NCBI GenBank assembly: GCA_002179805.1
Contig: NAVB01003322.1
Location: 1-10,975 of the forward strand
From: Acanthamoeba lenticulata
Lineage: Eukaryota > Discosea > Longamoebia > Acanthamoebidae
Direction of reading: 5' to 3'
Length of the DNA: 10,975 nucleotides
Shown here: piece after piece, positions 7,339-10,975 of the stretch
Numbering within the stretch: the first letter of the stretch is position 1
How the letters are laid out: every line of letters begins with the position of its first letter
Position numbers and translations under genes: made by a program
The notes under the pieces: generated by a model
Database searches by the model: none
What the model saw: only the letters and a program-made list of their open reading frames with translations
Told to the model about the DNA's origin: nothing

Positions 7339-8962
7339 CTACTTGTAGTTGTGGAGGCGCGTCAGGGCGGAGGCCGTCATGCTCCTTCGGCACATGGGGC
7401 ACTCGGGCTATGGAGCCATCAACAGAAACGCACCAACGGACACACGATGAGTGATGGTCAGCACAGAGGAGAAGCTGAGGGCTGGGTGCGGGAGGAGCGG
7501 AAGAAGACGATGGTGCGCGTGACCATACCTTGACCTTGCAGGCCTCGTGGATGCAGTACCAGCAGAAGAGGTGCCCGCATGGTGCCGCCGTCGTGAACTT
7601 GCGCGGTTCGAGGCAGAGGCCGCACATGGGCGCCCCGGCCTGCTCGCCGCCCTCCTCCGCGGCATCTTCAGCCGCGCGCCGCTGCTCCGCCTCGGCCTCC
7701 ACGGCGTCCTCGTCGTCCTTGTGCGTCTGCTCGTGTGCGGCGGCGCGCGTGGCGTGCTGGCTGAGCCACAGGAGGCCCTGGATGCCCAGCTGCGCAAAGA
7801 TCATCAGCCCGAGCACATGATACTGCAGCCGCGCCTCCGTCACTTTCCGGTTGAACACCTGCACAACGCACACACGCACACACGTGTGAACGGGCGATTA
7901 GCCGAGCAACACACGCACAGACACGCGCGCAAAGGCACACACGCGCACACGGAACGCACGTATTGGATGCCGGCGGCGCGCTTGGCGATGTGATAATATG
8001 CGCCAAACAGGTAGAAGAGGCCCAGGTGGACTCGCTTGTAGAGCTTGACGGCCTGCTTGACGCGCGGCACGGTCGACTGCACCCACTGCGCCGTGGCCGG
8101 GTCCTCGAACCGATAGGTGTCGAGCCGGGCCTTGGCCGCGCGGTACCACCGCACCACCGACGCCACAGGCGAGAACACCAGCTCTGCGCCACCCAACCCA
8201 TGTGTGTGTGTGTGTGTGTGAGAGACTACATCGTCGTCGTCATCGTCGGCTGTGCCGAGATGCACCTTCGTCGGGGCTGCCCAGGCGCTGGCGGTGCTGG
8301 AAGGTGAAGGGCTGGGGGCCCGCGTAGTGCAGCCGCGGGCGCGACATGACGAGCAGACGCGCGGCGACGGTGCGGTAGACAAAGGGCACGATGATGGCCA
8401 GGCACACAAGCGCCGTCCGGCGCGCGGCCTCGGGCGGCGTGCCGCTGCCTGACGTCACCTGCACGAGGTCACAGTACTCTTCGCCCAGCGTCTGCATCCC
8501 TGTGGTGGTGGTGGTAGTGGTGTATCAATCTTCATGCCACTACGCCACAGTCGTGTGCATTTGGTGTGCTGCAGTCGTCGGGCAGGAACCTCGAAGGGTG
8601 GTCAGTGCGTAGTAGCATAAATCGGTGAGCAGCCTCACGTGCGGCTTATGCGCTTGCGTCCACTGCGGACCTGTCAAGTGAAGGGTCATAATTATGCATT
8701 TGAGATTTGAATCGCGTTGGCTGAGGCGACTTGCAGGCATACCAACAGAGCGAAGGAGGAGGTCTGCGGAGGAAGTATAGAAAAAATTGCGGTAAAAGTC
8801 ATCCTTCATCGAAGCTCGCAGGATGTCTGGCTGAGCCGCCGCAGGGAACTGCAGCCCTCGCCCAGCCTCATCTAAAGCTGATTGTTGTGCTGCCCCATGT
8901 GCAACCGATGGCACGGGTGTCTGTTGTGCAGCAGGGGAAGCTTGTGTGGACACCCTCTGCAT
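7339..8962 (-). CDS. PEX10: PEX10 peroxisomal RING-finger E3 ubiquitin ligase, six exons
   Basis: Exons 8962-8743, 8670-8590, 8499-8266, 8183-7960, 7858-7529 and 7407-7339 join in phase to 385 residues. The N-terminal half has the Pex2/Pex10/Pex12 membrane-domain pattern: [72 protein letters not shown] and [21 protein letters not shown], with hydrophobic segments in LIIVPFVY-like and [14 protein letters not shown] regions. After an Ala/Glu-rich linker comes a C3HC4 RING at about 332-369: [13 protein letters not shown], then CPMC. Family knowledge: PEX10 works with PEX2 and PEX12 to ubiquitinate the import receptor PEX5 so that it can be recycled from the peroxisome membrane. The start is the first in-frame ATG after an in-frame stop at 9169-9167, and its context (AAGATGC) is good. 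The last intron (7528-7408) separates the RING's sixth and seventh metal ligands. Confidence 0.94.
7861..7958. repeat. CA-rich intron tract in PEX10
   Basis: Intron 7959-7859 of PEX10 is almost wholly imperfect CACA/CGCA units. It is TG/CG-rich on the transcribed strand and could form Z-DNA-like structure. Confidence 0.6.
8201..8221. repeat. TG microsatellite in PEX10 intron
   Basis: A perfect TG run of about ten units lies in intron 8265-8184 of PEX10, next to GTCGTC/ATCGTC trinucleotides (8230-8250). Confidence 0.8.
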
Positions 8963-9093
8963 CTTCCAAACTGTTTGTGCTCCAAGCACGTCACGCCACG
9001 GTCGTTGAAAGACAGGCTTAACTGGCGTGCAACATTCGCGCAGCTTTGGGCCCAAAAGAAGAACAACCAAGAAGCTCTTCCAGAAATAACGTT
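8963..9093 (-). promoter_or_regulatory. Segment immediately upstream of the PEX10 ATG
   Basis: It is open in the PEX10 frame on the reverse strand back to a TGA at 9169-9167 but has no in-frame ATG. It contains a short upstream ATG (at about 9020, stopping after five codons). It is either the PEX10 5' leader or its promoter, depending on how the exons at 9094-9412 are assigned. Confidence 0.4.
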
Positions 9094-9733
9094 TTATTTG
9101 TTGGGCGCGAAGCACGCAAACGGGAGACGAGGACTCGTAGAGATAGCACTGCCGCACACTCGCTCCTCAATCTGTGGCACGAGAGCAAAAGAGCATGAGT
9201 GCAAGAACTAAGCAAGGAATAAACTTGGTGACGCTAGAGCATCAGAAAGTGTTTTCACAACATGAATAATTCAGGGGATTGACAGATTATAAGTTGTAAC
9301 AAAATCATCACATGGACCACGAGTTGCGCCGACAGCAACGGATGAAGCATACCTGTTGAGGATACTCAACGTGGCGGTGGGCGACGCACTGTAGACAGGA
9401 CTCATGAGTCATCTGCAAGAACGGGAGAAGGTGAGCCCAAGTTCACAAGAGGGAACACCAAAGCGAAAATAAGTGTCCCATCATAATACTAAGTGAAAGC
9501 ACCACGCTGGTTTGCCAACGTTCATATACCGTCGTATTGTATAAGAAATAATCATCGGGATTAAGGGGAAATAAAAGCAACAAAAATACTACTTACCGCT
9601 AAGATGAGCAGGCTAGGCCTACGACTTGACCATTGAACCGAGGAACTATCGAGCGCAAAGACATCTGGTTTGGTGATGGGCCGGTCAGAAAATGGCAAAA
9701 AGGGAGAGAAAAGCGAAAGATGAAATCGGGAAG
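9094..9733 (-). other. Spliced exons of unknown identity: PEX10 leader or a small separate gene
   Basis: The reverse strand shows two strong introns: 9596-9413 (184 bp, GTAAGT...TTGCAG) and 9352-9172 (181 bp, GTATGC...CCACAG). They define a 60-base exon 9412-9353, a 5' exon ending at 9597, and a 3' exon from 9171. All are phase 0 in one frame: the 5' exon is open from about 9733, the middle exon reads MTHESCLQCVAHRHVEYPQQ, and the last reads 25 residues to TAA at 9096-9094. That TAA lies inside an AATAAA (9098-9093). Starting at the middle-exon ATG would give only 45 residues. No family was recognised. The same exons could equally be a 5' leader of PEX10, with MTHES... as an upstream ORF. The introns are twice as long as others here, as is common in 5' UTRs. 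Confidence 0.4.
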
Positions 9734-9788
9734 ATCAGACATCGAGCCCAAAATTTTGACCATCAGAACGCGATCAGTCGAGAGGGTT

Positions 9789-10223
9789 CTAACTTCCCAA
9801 CCTTATGATCGTGCTCCTGCAACTCCGCTCGAAATTTCCATCACGCCAAGAAACAACTAAATCGGGCGGTAGGAAAAATTGGTACCTATAACTTCCAGAT
9901 CTGTCAGTTGGTCTTTGATGCCTCAAGGTGGTATTCGCACTGCACAAAAGCTCAGGAGTTAACGTAGTGCAACACTTTAAAGCTAAGGGTACGCTAGTAG
10001 AGAAATCAGCAAAAAAGTTGTCTACAGTAGATTCGGACATATGCTTGTATAGTTTACCATCATTTTCTACCAAATAAAATGTGACCGAAGGGGCCTTGGC
10101 GTACCTACGGCGCCACAGGGACAAGCTAGTCCTGTTCAGCCGCGGGGCATGGTGAGCGGGTGTGTAGCGGAGGGGTAAATAAAAAGAAAATAGGCCCTGC
10201 GGCGCCCACAAATAACCGCACAT
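9789..10223 (-). CDS. Hypothetical protein of 144 codons with AT-richer codons (doubtful gene)
   Basis: An ATG at 10223 opens a 144-residue frame ending in TAG at 9791-9789. It starts MCGYLWAPQGLFSFYLPLR and includes VTFYLVENDGKLYKHMSES. No domain, signal or repeat was recognised. Third codon positions are often A or T, unlike the strongly GC-ending codons of every other gene here. It starts 62 bases downstream of the TOM1-like stop on the same strand. A GTTGGG or GTACCA donor near its end could join it in frame to the exon ending at 9597, making one gene with the exons at 9412 and 9171. It may also be intergenic sequence open by chance. Confidence 0.25.
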   Translation of the reverse strand: MCGYLWAPQGLFSFYLPLRYTPAHHAPRLNRTSLSLWRRRYAKAPSVTFYLVENDGKLYKHMSESTVDNFFADFSTSVPLALKCCTTLTPELLCSANTTLRHQRPTDRSGSYRYQFFLPPDLVVSWRDGNFERSCRSTIIRLGS

Positions 10224-10284
10224 AAGTCCGCTTTTATCCCGCTTTTTTCTCTACAGACACACCCGGCAATTTCCAGGCAGAGCA
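10224..10284. other. Short spacer downstream of the TOM1-like gene
   Basis: This 61-bp stretch after the TOM1-like stop contains an A6 run and GATAAAAGCGG on the reverse strand. It would carry the 3' end of that mRNA. No canonical AATAAA was found. Confidence 0.35.
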
Positions 10285-10975
10285 TCAGGCCGCCTCGCTG
10301 CCGTCGTCAAAGTCGGCCTCATCAGTGGTAGCGTCATCGGTGGACTTGCTGGCCTTGGTGCGCGTCGTTTTGGCCGTTTGTTGATGCCGGAGGTAGGCCA
10401 GGCTGATCTGTCGTCGCCTGCGTGGAAAATGCCAACAAGTTCACTCGTGGTTCCTGTTGCTTAATATTGAATGTGAAGGGCACGCACCGAGACCACACGA
10501 CAATGGAGGCGAGCATGGCAATCGGGACCAGCTCCGGCACGTAGTACGCGAATGTTTGAAATATCTGACTCGTGGAGTTAGCGCGACACGACCTTGTGGC
10601 CGCAGTTGGCGATGCGGAAGGCGTACGTCGATGGGCAGGTACTTGTTGGTGATCGGGCGGTACAGGAACAGCGCGAAGCGAAGGCCAAAACACACGATCA
10701 AGACCACCGTCATCACGCTGATCTGTGCGCCGCCAAATCAGGGCGTGGTCAGCCGCCGATCGAAGAGTGAAGTGAGGAGGAGGAGGAGGAGGAGGAGGAA
10801 GGTGAGGACGAAGGAGGACCTGGAGGTAGAAGGCGGCCTTCTTCCGGAAGTTCATCATGTGGCGCGTGGCAAAGAGGAGAAGTCCGCCGTAGAGGGCGAA
10901 CCCGACGCAGATCAGGAAAAAGATCGACATGATCAGGATGATGTTGATGTCGTAGGCCAGCTGCGCGCAGAGAGC
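10285..10975 (-). CDS. 3' part of a THH1/TOM1/TOM3-like seven-helix membrane protein (runs off right edge)
   Basis: Exons 10960-10820 (possibly starting at the edge; CTGCGCGCAG at 10970-10961 looks like an acceptor), 10722-10627, 10564-10488 and 10417-10285 join in phase to a TGA. The visible part has three or more hydrophobic segments: INIILIMSIFFLICVGFALY with GG following, ISVMMTVVLIVCFGLRFALF, and FAYYVPELVPIAMLASIVVW. A cytosolic-type tail is rich in Lys/Thr and then Asp/Glu (TTDEADFDDGSEAA). The order 'F.LYGG......R...FRKKA', a helix with FGLRF, 'YYVPEL.P' and a basic WSRRR match the plant TOM1/THH1 (DUF1084) pattern, which also resembles animal GPR137. In plants these are tonoplast proteins. 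The N-terminal helices are outside the window. Confidence 0.75.
10771..10801. repeat. GAG/GGA trinucleotide repeat in intron
   Basis: A run of about nine AGG units lies in intron 10819-10723 of the TOM1-like gene. On the transcribed strand it is a CCT pyrimidine tract upstream of the acceptor GCGCACAG. Confidence 0.85.

Noticed and set aside
7668..8201. 177-codon minus-strand open frame over PEX10
   Set aside because: It is an Arg/Ser/Pro-rich alternate frame over two PEX10 exons and the intervening CA-rich intron. The PEX10 frame carries all family motifs.
9100..9110. Second E2F-like site (TTCGCGCCCAA on the reverse strand)
   Set aside because: It misses the TTTSSCGC consensus at one position and lies inside a probable exon, so it was not called.
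10081..10170. GC-rich stem-like block resembling a tRNA or small RNA
   Set aside because: No acceptor-stem pairing at tRNA distance and no B-box GGTTCRANNCC were found.

Overview
This window reads as nuclear DNA of a compact, intron-rich eukaryote, most like a free-living amoebozoan of the Acanthamoeba type. The exons are GC-rich. The introns are short (mostly 59-121 bp) with GTACG/GTATG/GTGCG donors, pyrimidine tracts and CAG/AAG/TAG acceptors. Genes lie 100-180 bp apart, often as divergent pairs. The organism assignment is inferred from this style and from protein families; no marker in the window proves it. All gene models were joined by hand from splice sites, reading-frame phase and family resemblance.

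Layout. 1-348 (minus): 5' part of a gene with a mitochondrial-type N-terminus, running off the left edge. 467-3856 (minus): a nine-exon, 889-residue SET-domain lysine methyltransferase of the SET2/SETD2 type (AWS, SET, post-SET) with very charged, Ser-rich flanks. 4031-4282 (plus): a single-exon small Tim-like twin CX3C protein, divergent from the SET2 gene across about 175 bp. 4416-4761 (minus): a two-exon BolA2-type protein. 4860-6176 (plus): a four-exon, disordered, SP/TP-rich protein with a KRVTF PP1-docking motif, divergent from BolA2 across 98 bp that holds a perfect E2F-type site. 6329-7230 (minus): a five-exon secreted protein of 211 residues. 7339-8962 (minus): a six-exon PEX10 peroxisomal RING ubiquitin ligase of 385 residues. 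9094-9733 (minus): well-spliced exons that are either a PEX10 leader or a small separate gene. 9789-10223 (minus): an AT-richer 144-codon open frame of unknown status. 10285-10975 (minus): the 3' part of a THH1/TOM1/TOM3-like multi-pass membrane protein, running off the right edge.

These look like ordinary housekeeping genes (chromatin, mitochondrial import, Fe-S/redox, peroxisome import, membrane) rather than an operon-like system. The points most worth a second look are the E2F site shared by BolA2 and a PP1-motif protein with CDK-like sites, the SET2 architecture, the stop-free 3n introns, and the unexplained AT-richer 9.1-10.2 kb stretch.
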